A DNA stretch of 64,000 nt from Solitalea longa (lineage in GTDB: Bacteria > Bacteroidota > Bacteroidia > Sphingobacteriales > Sphingobacteriaceae), in NCBI RefSeq assembly GCF_002920915.1, contig NZ_PQVF01000002.1:186375-250374 (forward strand). The letters are read 5' to 3'. Shown piece after piece: positions 8,796 through 16,853 of this stretch. Numbering within the stretch: position 1 is the first letter of the stretch; each line of letters begins with the position of its first letter. The translations under genes were made by a program, and so were the position numbers. The notes beneath the pieces are model-generated. The model was not told where the DNA came from. It saw only the letters and a list, made by a program, of their open reading frames with translations, and searched no databases.

Positions 8796-9497
8796 CTACA
8801 TTTTACCTTCATCAGCAAAACTATAAAAACCACCGTCAGTAATAATAAGATGATCAACCACAGCTATATCGAGCATTAGACCTGCTTGTTTAAGCTTAGA
8901 AGTTAAAATTAGATCTTGCTGGCTGGGTTTTAAATTTCCGGAAGGGTGATTATGAACCAACACCACATTGGAGGCCGTATGTTCAAGCGCTAATTTGAAG
9001 ATAATCTTTGGATCGACCACAGTTGATGATACACCACCTTTACTGATGTTTTGTACAGAAAGCACACGATTAGAGCGGCCTAAAAAAACAGCCCAAAATT
9101 CTTCATGGCCGAGGTCAGCCAAATAAGGCCGCATTAACAGATAAGTGTCTTTACTGGAAATAATTCGAGTAATTTTGGTTGCATCTTCTTCCTTCCTCCT
9201 TCTTCCTAACTCCAATGCAGCTAAAATAGAAATAGCTTTCGCCTCTCCTATTCCATTAAACTTAACTAATTCCTTAATACTCAATTTAGCCAAGGTGTTT
9301 AAATCATTATTCACCGCATTTAAAATATGCTTGCTTAAATCAACAGCGCTAAGCTTTGCGGTTCCTGAACCTATTAAAATGGCGATCAGTTCGGCATCGC
9401 TCAAACTCTGGCGGCCTTTCAGCATCATTTTTTCACGCGGACGATCGTCCTCCGCCCAAGCTGTAATAGGCAGTTTTTTGTCGTAGATATTTTCCAT
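8796..9497 (-). CDS. radC: RadC family JAB-domain protein
   Basis: Cytoplasmic 233-residue protein of the RadC/UPF0758 family. The N-terminal part has helix-hairpin-helix character (SLSDAELIAILIGSG, then LVKFNGIGEAKAISILAALE). The C-terminal JAB/MPN metal-binding domain contains HNHPSGNLKPSQQD, which fits the H-x-H-x7-S-x2-D zinc motif. The family was once linked to DNA repair, but its activity is not established. It is convergent with the PepSY gene and shares its terminator. Confidence 0.93.
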   Translation of the reverse strand: MENIYDKKLPITAWAEDDRPREKMMLKGRQSLSDAELIAILIGSGTAKLSAVDLSKHILNAVNNDLNTLAKLSIKELVKFNGIGEAKAISILAALELGRRRKEEDATKITRIISSKDTYLLMRPYLADLGHEEFWAVFLGRSNRVLSVQNISKGGVSSTVVDPKIIFKLALEHTASNVVLVHNHPSGNLKPSQQDLILTSKLKQAGLMLDIAVVDHLIITDGGFYSFADEGKM

Positions 9498-9588
9498 ATT
9501 TTAAGTAGAAGTTGTATTGAATGCAAAATGTAAAGCACGAAAAAAGCAGAACCGTGAAGTCCTGCTTTAACTAAATAATATAATCTAA

Positions 9589-9891
9589 CTAATGACCTTT
9601 TTTTTCGTCTAATCCTTTAAGCGATTTATATCGCTTTTCGTTATTTCTATACATCCACCATCCTGCAAACAACCCACAAAAAACACAAACCGGCAATCCC
9701 CAATAAATTCGTATTAACAAGTACTGATCCATATCCTCAATACCTCTAAGAAAATCGATCCCAATTACAATAAGAACAATAGGAATGGCATATTGCAAAA
9801 GGCCAATTCTGATAGCGAATCGCAGTTTATTTTCCTTTCGCTCTTTTTCCCATTTACGTAAAAAGGCAAAATCATTTTTGGGCTGAGGCAT
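9589..9891 (-). CDS. Small two-helix membrane protein, unknown
   Basis: I do not recognise this 100-residue protein. It has a charged N-terminus (FLRKWEKERKENKLRF), a hydrophobic helix near 27-46 (IGLLQYAIPIVLIVIGID) and a second helix near 60-80 (LIRIYWGLPVCVFCGLFAGW), then a basic tail ending DEKKGH. Both ends are predicted cytoplasmic. The gene stands alone between radC and the dehydrogenase, all on the minus strand. Frame openness and protein-like composition support it as real. Confidence 0.65.
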   Translation of the reverse strand: MPQPKNDFAFLRKWEKERKENKLRFAIRIGLLQYAIPIVLIVIGIDFLRGIEDMDQYLLIRIYWGLPVCVFCGLFAGWWMYRNNEKRYKSLKGLDEKKGH

Positions 9892-10049
9892 ACTGATCGC
9901 GTTAATAATTAGATGTTAAAAATTAACAAACATTTTCAGCAATTGAAAGACAAAAAGTTGACCAAATGAAAAAACACTTCCAATGCGGAGCGTTTCAATG
10001 TTTTATAATTTACAGTGCATATAGGTTAAGACAGGTAGTCTACCTTAAA

Positions 10050-10754
10050 TTACGGTGTTGTGGTGGCTACCGGAATGATCTTTCCATTAAAAAACTTATG
10101 TCCAGTAAGTGCAAAATCGGCAATGTATTTACCCATTTCAAATGCAAGCACCGGTGCCTGATAACCAGGAAATGCCTTTTCCAACATTTCGGTTTGCGCC
10201 GAACCAAGTGCCAGGCAGTTAACCTTAATCTTTTGCTCTTTAAGCTCTTCTGCCAAACATTCGGTTAGGTTGTGTAATGCCGCCTTGCTTGCCGAATACG
10301 ACACCAAACCCGGAAACTTTACGCTTCCCTGGAAACCGCCCATGCTGCCAATGTTAAGAATATGGGCATTTTCAGAAAAATAAGGCAATAACTGCTGAAT
10401 CATCCGGATGTGCCCATACAAATTACTGTGCATCATTTGGTCGAAATCAGCGAGGTTTAATTCAGCAAAAGGTTTATTGATCAACTCCCCGGCATTGTTA
10501 ATGAGTATATCAACTTTACCAAACAGTTGTTTTACAAAGGGAAGCAAGCCACCTTCGTAATCGCCTGAAAAAATGTCAAAAGCAATTGCATACAGCTTAG
10601 AACCCGGATTCAGTTGCTCATTGATGCTTGCCAATTTAGCCAGTCGTTCTTCAGTGCGGGCCAATGCTATGATGTTAACATTTGAATGAGCTGCCAATTC
10701 GAGAGCGGCTTCAAAGCCTACTCCACTGCTGGCTCCGGTTATGATAATGTTCAT
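10050..10754 (-). CDS. Short-chain dehydrogenase/reductase
   Basis: Classical SDR oxidoreductase of 234 residues, probably NAD(P)H-dependent and cytoplasmic. The Rossmann cofactor motif TGASSGVG is at residues 6-13, NNAG near 87-90, a Ser in LNIGSMGGF near 135, and the catalytic YSASK near 152. The substrate is unknown. It is separated by 111 nt from the aromatic hydroxylase gene upstream and could share its transcript, although palindromic repeats and a possible promoter lie between them. Confidence 0.9.
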   Translation of the reverse strand: MNIIITGASSGVGFEAALELAAHSNVNIIALARTEERLAKLASINEQLNPGSKLYAIAFDIFSGDYEGGLLPFVKQLFGKVDILINNAGELINKPFAELNLADFDQMMHSNLYGHIRMIQQLLPYFSENAHILNIGSMGGFQGSVKFPGLVSYSASKAALHNLTECLAEELKEQKIKVNCLALGSAQTEMLEKAFPGYQAPVLAFEMGKYIADFALTGHKFFNGKIIPVATTTP

Positions 10755-10769
10755 GAATAGTTATTAAAA

Positions 10770-10852
10770 GGTCCATAGTTGATAGACCATGGACCATAGT
10801 TTTTGTTGCAAAGATAAAATTGTATATGAGCCATGGACAATTGACCATGGCC
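10770..10852. repeat. Two CCATGG-type palindromic hairpins between SDR and hydroxylase genes
   Basis: GGTCCAT at 10770-10776 pairs with ATGGACC at 10789-10795. GCCATGG at 10831-10837 pairs with CCATGGC at 10846-10852, with CAATTG in the loop. Both are built on the same ATGGAC/CCATGG words, as in a dispersed intergenic repeat. A minus-strand TATCTTTG box (10810-10817) lies between them and may be the SDR promoter. Confidence 0.6.
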
Positions 10853-10865
10853 TATAAAGTTATTT

Positions 10866-12635
10866 TTAATGGACTAAGTCAATTACCGGATTGGCAATCA
10901 ATGAAAAGCCATCATTAATTAACTTAGTCATTGATGGGTTACTTGCTGCTTTATTTTTTAGCCCGAGCTTAATATCATCAGCTAGTTCAGGGTGCAGCGC
11001 TGTATGTTCAAAAATCTCTAAAATTTCAAGAGCACATAGCCAATCGTTGTTATGTTCGGTTTTCAGCGAATCCCAAACAGATGGTAAAAGTGCCACATCG
11101 GCCTTATGCTCACGTACATTCCTAACTATACGATACAATTCATGCAAGCGTACTGTTTGATTATCGAACTGAATCTGATGTGTTTTAGTCTCAGAAACCA
11201 ACGCTATTGGTTCAAATGCATCTTTATCGGCGGCACCGCAAAATACCGAATCGATTTTATGCCCTACAGCCATATCATAAACTCCCCAGAAAGGCTCGAA
11301 ATAAACCTTACCTGAGTTTTTGTCGTACACTTTACAATCAATAAAGCTCAAAAGAACCAATTTCTCTTCTTCCTGAATCACCGATTTTAAGGTACCTTCC
11401 ACCACAATCCCGCTTTCAAACTCCAACACCGTAGGTTCACCCAGCTCAATTCCCATATTCTTAAAGTCATTAATATGAAAATCTTCCAAAGGCATATCAA
11501 AATTCTTCAACTTGCCTACCGGAGAACTAAAGCCATCAGAATGATAGGTTTTGCCATGACTATCTAATTGGTTGTCGTTATAACTTAATGCCGAAGGCCC
11601 TGTTGTTTTAATGTAAACTGGTTCATCATTCGCATTCAGAACTATATCGGTAAACGTACCAGTAACCTGCAAGCCTGAGCTGAACACTGCTGTACAAGTA
11701 TTTTTGCACTCAATAGCTTTCATCAAGCCATGGGTTCCTCCCTTTCTGAACGACATTGTAGAAGCAAATTCTTCCAATACGTTTATCAGGGTTTCAAAAT
11801 CAGGGGTTACAAATAATTGGGGCTGCGGTTTGGTGATATCGTACGAATAATTCAGCGTATCTATCGAATAAGGCAGTTTGATTACATCCGGGCGCATACA
11901 TGATGCACTTTCACCAATTGACGAAAGCAAGCCCGCTCCATAAATTTTAGGATCCTCAAGGGTTCCGATCAAACCGTATTCAACAGTCCACCAATGCAAA
12001 CGACTCAACAGAGCCATTTCCGAGGGCTCTCCCAAATTTTGCTGCTTAAACTCCAGATCTTTTTCTGCTTGCACAATATCAGCAGGATCGGCATCAGGCA
12101 TCTCTTTTAAAATAGATAAATGACGTATAGCTTCATACAATTCAAAATCTTTGGACGAATACATGGCCTTTGATCCGATGTAACCGAAATAGCTTAAGTA
12201 ATCGGCGTAACGAGATTCTCCAATAATAGGCGCATGTCCTGCCGACTCATGGATAATATCCGGTGCAGGAGTATATTCAATATGATCGATCTGACGAATA
12301 TCTGCCGCAATTACCAATACTTTATAAGCCTGAAACTCCATGAAAGCTGCAGGAGGAATAAATCCATCAACTGTAACTGCCCCCCAGCCTATTTGGCCAA
12401 GAGCGTCATTCATTTCCTGCAAACTGGGGATCTTTTCTATGGTTAACCCTGCCTTTTTTAAGCCTGGAATGTAGGGGTAAAAGGCCACATCTTTCAGATA
12501 GCTATAGTTTTGACGCATTACGTAACGCCAAATAGCATGATCAACCGGTGTGTAATGCTCATAATGCTGTTCAACGATGTATTGCTTCAAATGGTTAGGC
12601 AAAGCTGCCACTTGTTTATTGCTAAAGGTATTCAT
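10866..12635 (-). CDS. Aromatic amino acid hydroxylase (phenylalanine 4-monooxygenase family) with long C-terminal extension
   Basis: Pterin-dependent, non-haem iron enzyme expected to convert phenylalanine to tyrosine. The iron site is visible: PDIIHESAGHAP gives His129 and His134, and WWTVEYGL gives Glu219. Catalytic-domain motifs run to about residue 300. The protein has 589 residues, much longer than simple bacterial enzymes (about 260-300). The extra C-terminal part, from about 300 onward, contains beta-rich segments such as FGVYD-like and SALSYNDNQLDSHGKTYHSD and has no domain I recognise. There is no clear N-terminal ACT domain. Its product would feed the tyrosine pathway encoded at 47-51 kb. 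Tyrosine or tryptophan hydroxylation cannot be excluded. Confidence 0.88.
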   Translation of the reverse strand: MNTFSNKQVAALPNHLKQYIVEQHYEHYTPVDHAIWRYVMRQNYSYLKDVAFYPYIPGLKKAGLTIEKIPSLQEMNDALGQIGWGAVTVDGFIPPAAFMEFQAYKVLVIAADIRQIDHIEYTPAPDIIHESAGHAPIIGESRYADYLSYFGYIGSKAMYSSKDFELYEAIRHLSILKEMPDADPADIVQAEKDLEFKQQNLGEPSEMALLSRLHWWTVEYGLIGTLEDPKIYGAGLLSSIGESASCMRPDVIKLPYSIDTLNYSYDITKPQPQLFVTPDFETLINVLEEFASTMSFRKGGTHGLMKAIECKNTCTAVFSSGLQVTGTFTDIVLNANDEPVYIKTTGPSALSYNDNQLDSHGKTYHSDGFSSPVGKLKNFDMPLEDFHINDFKNMGIELGEPTVLEFESGIVVEGTLKSVIQEEEKLVLLSFIDCKVYDKNSGKVYFEPFWGVYDMAVGHKIDSVFCGAADKDAFEPIALVSETKTHQIQFDNQTVRLHELYRIVRNVREHKADVALLPSVWDSLKTEHNNDWLCALEILEIFEHTALHPELADDIKLGLKNKAASNPSMTKLINDGFSLIANPVIDLVH

Positions 12636-12657
12636 TAACTTAAATTGATTGGTGGTG

Positions 12658-12686
12658 TAAATTTAGCAATCAGGAGTATTTATCAA
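12658..12686 (-). promoter_or_regulatory. Putative promoter of the aromatic hydroxylase gene
   Basis: On the minus strand, TTG (12686-12684) and TAAATTTA (12665-12658) are 18 nt apart, close to the Bacteroidota consensus although the last G of the -7 box is replaced by A. It lies about 25 nt before the ATG at 12635. Confidence 0.45.
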
Positions 12687-12902
12687 TAACTTTTTGAATT
12701 AAGTTAAGGTGGAAACCTGAAAAATAAATCGACCGAGAATTTCTATAAAAAAAATTACAATACCAAGGGTTACATTTTTAGGTATTTGAGCATTAATGAA
12801 AACTAATTTATAAGAACCTAGCGTAATTTATAGCTGCCAATTCTAGACTACCCAGACATAACGTACCTAAGGTTAAATTCATCCTTTTAAAACCTTATTA
12901 TA

Positions 12903-13799
12903 ATGAAAAACGTACAAAAACTACTAATTGTAGTTCTTTCAGCTACCGCTATGAGCTGTGGCCAAGGAAAAAAAGCTGAAAATTACGAAAACTCCGCAGA
13001 CAGTTCTGTTGTTGCATCATCTTCTGCAGCTGTTGAAACCACCCATACTTCAGGAAGAAGATTCATTCGTTCTTCAGAATTAAAGTTTAAAGTAAAAAAC
13101 GTTACGGAGGCTACTTACAAAATTGAAGACATTACTAACAGAAACGGAGGCTTTGTTACCTTAACAAACCTGAACAGTAATGTAGATTATACAAATACGA
13201 CCAAAGTGAGCGCTGATTCATCCGTTGAATCGAAATATGTAACCGTTACAAATGAAATGACCATCAGGGTGCCTAATACCAAACTCGATACTACCTTAAA
13301 AGACATCGCAAAGCTGGTTGACTTTTTAGATTATCGTATAATAAAATCAGATGATGTTAGCTTGCAATTGCTTTCCAATAATTTAACTCAACAACGCATA
13401 ACCCAAAACGAACGTCGATTGACTAATGCCATTGATAATCGTGGCAAAAAATTGAATGAAACTTCAAACGCAGAGGAGACCCTATTGAACAAACAGGAAG
13501 AAGCTGATAATGCCAAAATCTCAAACCTTAATCTGGAAGATCAGATCAATTTCAGTACTGTTCAGCTTTCTATTTATCAGCGCCAATTGGTAAAACAAGA
13601 GTTGATTGCCAACCAGGAAAACATCAAACAGTATGAACCGAGCTTCTTTAGTAAAGCCAAAGAATCGTTCATCACCGGTTTTGAAATACTGTCTGACCTG
13701 ATTGTTTTTATCATCAGACTTTGGGCGTTGATCCTTCTGGCGGTGGTTGCTTTTATTCTTTACAGAAGATATGGCTATAAATTGAGAAAGGAAGTGTAA
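12903..13799 (+). CDS. DUF4349 lipoprotein
   Basis: Envelope lipoprotein of 298 residues and unknown function. The signal peptide ends in the lipobox TAMSC, with Cys19 as the lipidation site. The DUF4349 region runs from about 55 (RRFIRSSELKFKVKNV) to 250, with a coiled-coil stretch near 160-200 (NERRLTNAIDNRGKKLNETS). A membrane helix near 262-285 (LSDLIVFIIRLWALILLAVV) is followed by a basic tail. The pattern of secreted domain plus C-terminal helix is typical of the family. Confidence 0.85.
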   Translation: MKNVQKLLIVVLSATAMSCGQGKKAENYENSADSSVVASSSAAVETTHTSGRRFIRSSELKFKVKNVTEATYKIEDITNRNGGFVTLTNLNSNVDYTNTTKVSADSSVESKYVTVTNEMTIRVPNTKLDTTLKDIAKLVDFLDYRIIKSDDVSLQLLSNNLTQQRITQNERRLTNAIDNRGKKLNETSNAEETLLNKQEEADNAKISNLNLEDQINFSTVQLSIYQRQLVKQELIANQENIKQYEPSFFSKAKESFITGFEILSDLIVFIIRLWALILLAVVAFILYRRYGYKLRKEV

Positions 13800-13807
13800 A
13801 CAGATAT

Positions 13808-13845
13808 AAAACGAGAAGGAAGATCGTTCTTCTCGTTTCTTTCTT
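13808..13845 (+). terminator. Terminator after the DUF4349 gene
   Basis: ACGAGAAG (13811-13818) pairs with CTTCTCGT (13829-13836), followed by the T-rich TTCTTTCTTT. Confidence 0.75.
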
Positions 13846-13875
13846 TATATTTCAACATCAATCAATTAGCGAAAC

Positions 13876-14979
13876 ATGAACATGGAAAAGTTTTTCATCA
13901 ATCCTGATATTACGAAGGCTGAGACTTTACCAACGTCATTTTATAAAAGCATAGCTCTTTTTGAGGAATCCAAAGAAAAGATCTTTGCTAAGAGCTGGCA
14001 GTTAATAGAATCAGAAGAATATGCAAAACAGGCGGATGAGGCTTTTCCATTTTCATTATTACAAGGTTTTTTAAACGAGCCTTTGGTTTTAGTCAGAAAT
14101 CAGAACCATGAATTAAACTGCTTTAGCAATGTTTGCACCCACCGTGGAAACATTTTGGTTCATCACCCCGGTAAATACAAAAAGTTCATCTGCAATTATC
14201 ATGGCCGAAAGTTTAATACCGATGGCCAATTTGAATCGATGCCCGAATTTAAGGAGGCCAAAGATTTTCCAAGAGCCTGTGAGGATCTTCACCAAGTTGA
14301 GGTAAAAGAATGGAATGGATTCCCATTTGTTTCATTAAACCCAGGCTTTGATTTCGATAATGTAGCTGCCATTTTAAATGAGCGTGTTGGCTTTATGCCG
14401 GTTTCCCAGTTTCAGTTTCGCCCCGAACTATCAAGAGAATACCTGGTAAACGCTCATTGGGCACTGTATTGCGATAATTACCTAGAAGGTTTTCATGTTC
14501 CTTTTGTCCACCCAGACTTGAACAAGGTTTTAGATTACCAACAGTACAGAACACTCATCTATGATTATTGTAACCTGCAAATAGGCATTGGTGATCATGC
14601 TGAGGAATGCTTTAACCTGCCCGAAAATCACGTTGATCATGGGCAAAAAATAGCTGCGTATTACTATTGGCTGTTTCCAAACATGATGCTCAATTTTTAT
14701 CCCTGGGGATTAAGCATAAATATTGTAAAGCCTATTTCAATTAAGCAATGCCAGGTTAAGTTTTTAACTTATATGTACGACGAATCGAAATACGATAAAG
14801 GAGCGGGAGCGCTTTTAGATAAAGTAGAACGTGAAGATGAATTTGTGGTGGAGAATGTACAACGAGGCATTAACTCGCGGTTTTATAAGAATGGCCGTTT
14901 CTCTCCGACACGAGAACAAGGCGTTCACCATTTCCACTCCCTTTTAAGCCGTTTTATCACTGGCGAAATTATCTCTTAA
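13876..14979 (+). CDS. Rieske non-haem iron oxygenase, alpha subunit
   Basis: Oxygenase component of 367 residues; an alternative start two codons later (MEKFF) is equally possible. The Rieske [2Fe-2S] ligands are Cys87, His89, Cys106 and His109 (CTH and CNYH). The catalytic domain has ALYCDNYLEGFHVPFVH, giving the bridging Asp200 and iron ligands His207 and His212, and the third ligand Asp lies in EDEFVVENVQRG. The spacing resembles choline/carnitine-type and other aromatic-ring oxygenases. No reductase or ferredoxin gene is adjacent, so the electron donor is encoded elsewhere. The gene overlaps the convergent permease gene by 36 bp at its 3' end. The substrate is unknown. Confidence 0.9.
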   Translation: MNMEKFFINPDITKAETLPTSFYKSIALFEESKEKIFAKSWQLIESEEYAKQADEAFPFSLLQGFLNEPLVLVRNQNHELNCFSNVCTHRGNILVHHPGKYKKFICNYHGRKFNTDGQFESMPEFKEAKDFPRACEDLHQVEVKEWNGFPFVSLNPGFDFDNVAAILNERVGFMPVSQFQFRPELSREYLVNAHWALYCDNYLEGFHVPFVHPDLNKVLDYQQYRTLIYDYCNLQIGIGDHAEECFNLPENHVDHGQKIAAYYYWLFPNMMLNFYPWGLSINIVKPISIKQCQVKFLTYMYDESKYDKGAGALLDKVEREDEFVVENVQRGINSRFYKNGRFSPTREQGVHHFHSLLSRFITGEIIS

Positions 14980-16278
14980 CTGTTTATGAGCTGTTTTCTG
15001 AAACAGGTAATAAAAAGGAACACCGGCAATTAACAAGATGATTCCGTAAAGAATACTTTTCGAACCGGTTCCTATAATAGCTCCAATAGAAAACAGAAAG
15101 GCGATAATGGTAATAACCACAAGCTTAGTATTCTTTCTCCATCTAAAATCGGCTTGCGTTTTTCGCCTAATCATTAACTCGGCTACCGAACAAAAAACAT
15201 ACGGAATCAGCGTGGACAGCGTTGACAAAAGAATAAGATTTTGGAATTGTTCCTGCAGCGATTTTGAATAATTTAAGGTAATGGCAATGCACACCAGTAT
15301 GCTCGAAATAATTAAAGCATTTGCAGGTACATTATTCTTGTTTTTCTTTTGAAAGAATGAAGGGAATGCTCCATTTCGGGCCACTGCATAAGCTACTTGT
15401 CCCTGCATTAAAACCCAACCATTTAATGTGCCTACACAGGCAATCACTGCCGAAATTCCAACAATAATATAGAAAACGTTCCCTCCTATTAGCTGCGCAG
15501 AATCAGCAAAAGGCGCTGTAGACTTGGTCAAATCGACGTTAGTTAAAATCCCCATTACTGCAGTACTGGAAAATATATAGATTACCGAAGCCAATATAGT
15601 TCCGACAATCGTTGCCTTCGCTATGTTTTTCTCCGGATTACGAATATGCTCGGCAGGAACGGTAGCGGATTCCAAACCAAGAAAGGACCAGAGTGTTAAT
15701 GCAGCAGTTTGTAAAAAAATAGATGGATAACTGATATGCTGTGGACGAACCCAAAAGTTGGTCGATTTAAAATAAAAGAAACCCACTGTTCCGATAATTA
15801 TCAATGGTATAATTTTAAGAATAGTGGTAACCATCTGAAACTGGGCTGCTTCTTTTATTCCTTTCAGATTGATAAATGTTATTATCCATACCACAGCAAT
15901 ACCAATGCTTAAGGCTGCCAATGGATATTGATTGAGAACCGGGAAAAATGAAGATAAAGTGGCGACCAGTGTGATAACTATTGCTGCATTACCCGTCCAG
16001 ACGGCTATCCAATACCCCCAGCCTATTATAAAACCCATCAAAGGACCAAATGCCTTATCAACATAAATATAAAGACCACCGGTAAATGGAAGCAACTTAC
16101 TTAAACGCGCAAAAACAATGGCGAGCGTAACAGCTCCTACGGTTGAAATAAGCCAGCCCCATAAACTAAAATAGCCAAAAACCGCCAATGATGCTGGTAG
16201 TAATAGAATTCCTGTACCAATCATGTTTCCTGAAACAAGTGCGGTGGCATGTAAAAATCCAATCTTTTTATCGGGCAT
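14944..16278 (-). CDS. APC family amino acid permease
   Basis: Inner-membrane transporter of 444 residues with about 12 hydrophobic helices. The N-terminal signature GNMIGTGILLLPASL (helix 1) is typical of the amino acid-polyamine-organocation family, and helix 6 contains TLWSFLGLESATVPAEHI. It probably exchanges or imports an amino acid or amine. Its 3' end overlaps the Rieske oxygenase gene by 36 bp in convergent orientation. A functional link to that oxygenase or to the aromatic hydroxylase is possible but unproven. Confidence 0.9.
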   Translation of the reverse strand: MPDKKIGFLHATALVSGNMIGTGILLLPASLAVFGYFSLWGWLISTVGAVTLAIVFARLSKLLPFTGGLYIYVDKAFGPLMGFIIGWGYWIAVWTGNAAIVITLVATLSSFFPVLNQYPLAALSIGIAVVWIITFINLKGIKEAAQFQMVTTILKIIPLIIIGTVGFFYFKSTNFWVRPQHISYPSIFLQTAALTLWSFLGLESATVPAEHIRNPEKNIAKATIVGTILASVIYIFSSTAVMGILTNVDLTKSTAPFADSAQLIGGNVFYIIVGISAVIACVGTLNGWVLMQGQVAYAVARNGAFPSFFQKKNKNNVPANALIISSILVCIAITLNYSKSLQEQFQNLILLSTLSTLIPYVFCSVAELMIRRKTQADFRWRKNTKLVVITIIAFLFSIGAIIGTGSKSILYGIILLIAGVPFYYLFQKTAHKQLRDNFASDKTA

Positions 16279-16378
16279 AGTAGCGTTTCGTTATGATCAA
16301 TTTAATTATAAATATGTCGCTTTCAAAACTCCCATAATCAACCTATCTTTCTGAAAACCAAGCCTACAACATTTTTGT

Positions 16379-16451
16379 TACGAAACATTTCGTAGATATA
16401 TTTTTAAATACGAAAGTCTTCGTATATATTTGATATACGAAACAATTCGTA
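16379..16451 (+). promoter_or_regulatory. Promoter and three BlaI-type operators
   Basis: Three palindromes of the form TACGAA-N4-TTCGTA lie at 16379-16394, 16409-16424 and 16436-16451 (centre spacings 30 and 27 bp). A TATATTTG -7 box at 16425-16432 with a T-run -33 region near 16401-16405 places the middle operator between the promoter elements and the third over the start site. This is the expected arrangement for autoregulation by the repressor encoded just downstream. Confidence 0.88.
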
Positions 16452-16474
16452 GACAAACTTAGCGTTTAGAACGT

Positions 16475-16852
16475 ATGAAAATTCCGAAACCTACCGATGC
16501 CGAATTAGAGATACTGCAAGTATTGTGGGAACATGGCGCCAACACCGTCCGTTTTGTAAACGAACATCTGAATGAAAAAAAAGAAACAGGGTACACCACT
16601 ACCCTAAAGCTCATGCAAATTATGCATGGCAAAGAAATGTTATCTCGAGATGACAGAAACCGTACACACATTTTTGACGCAGCAGTTAAAGAAGATGATA
16701 TTCAAAAAGAGCTGCTGGATAAGTTTCTGGATGCTACTTTCAGAGGCTCGGCATCGAAACTTGTGATGCACGCACTGGGAAATTCTCAAACATCAAAAGA
16801 AGAGCTCGATCAAATTCGGCAACTTTTAGATCAATTAGAAGGAGGTAAATAA
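16475..16852 (+). CDS. BlaI/MecI/CopY family transcriptional repressor
   Basis: Dimeric winged-helix repressor of 125 residues. The N-terminal DNA-binding domain (1-75; PTDAELEILQVLWEHGANTV and TGYTTTLKLMQIM as the recognition helix) is followed by a dimerisation tail rich in Leu and Glu. In this family the repressor is cleaved or released when the partner BlaR1 protein senses a signal. The gene lies 24 nt after the last of three operators and is followed after 1 nt by the blaR1-like gene, so the pair is autoregulated. No beta-lactamase gene is nearby, so the signal may not be a beta-lactam. Confidence 0.95.
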   Translation: MKIPKPTDAELEILQVLWEHGANTVRFVNEHLNEKKETGYTTTLKLMQIMHGKEMLSRDDRNRTHIFDAAVKEDDIQKELLDKFLDATFRGSASKLVMHALGNSQTSKEELDQIRQLLDQLEGGK

Positions 16853-16853
16853 T

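Noticed and set aside
9966-10268. 100-codon plus-strand ORF rich in Cys and Lys
   Set aside because: Mostly antisense to the SDR gene, which has clear Rossmann and YxxxK motifs.
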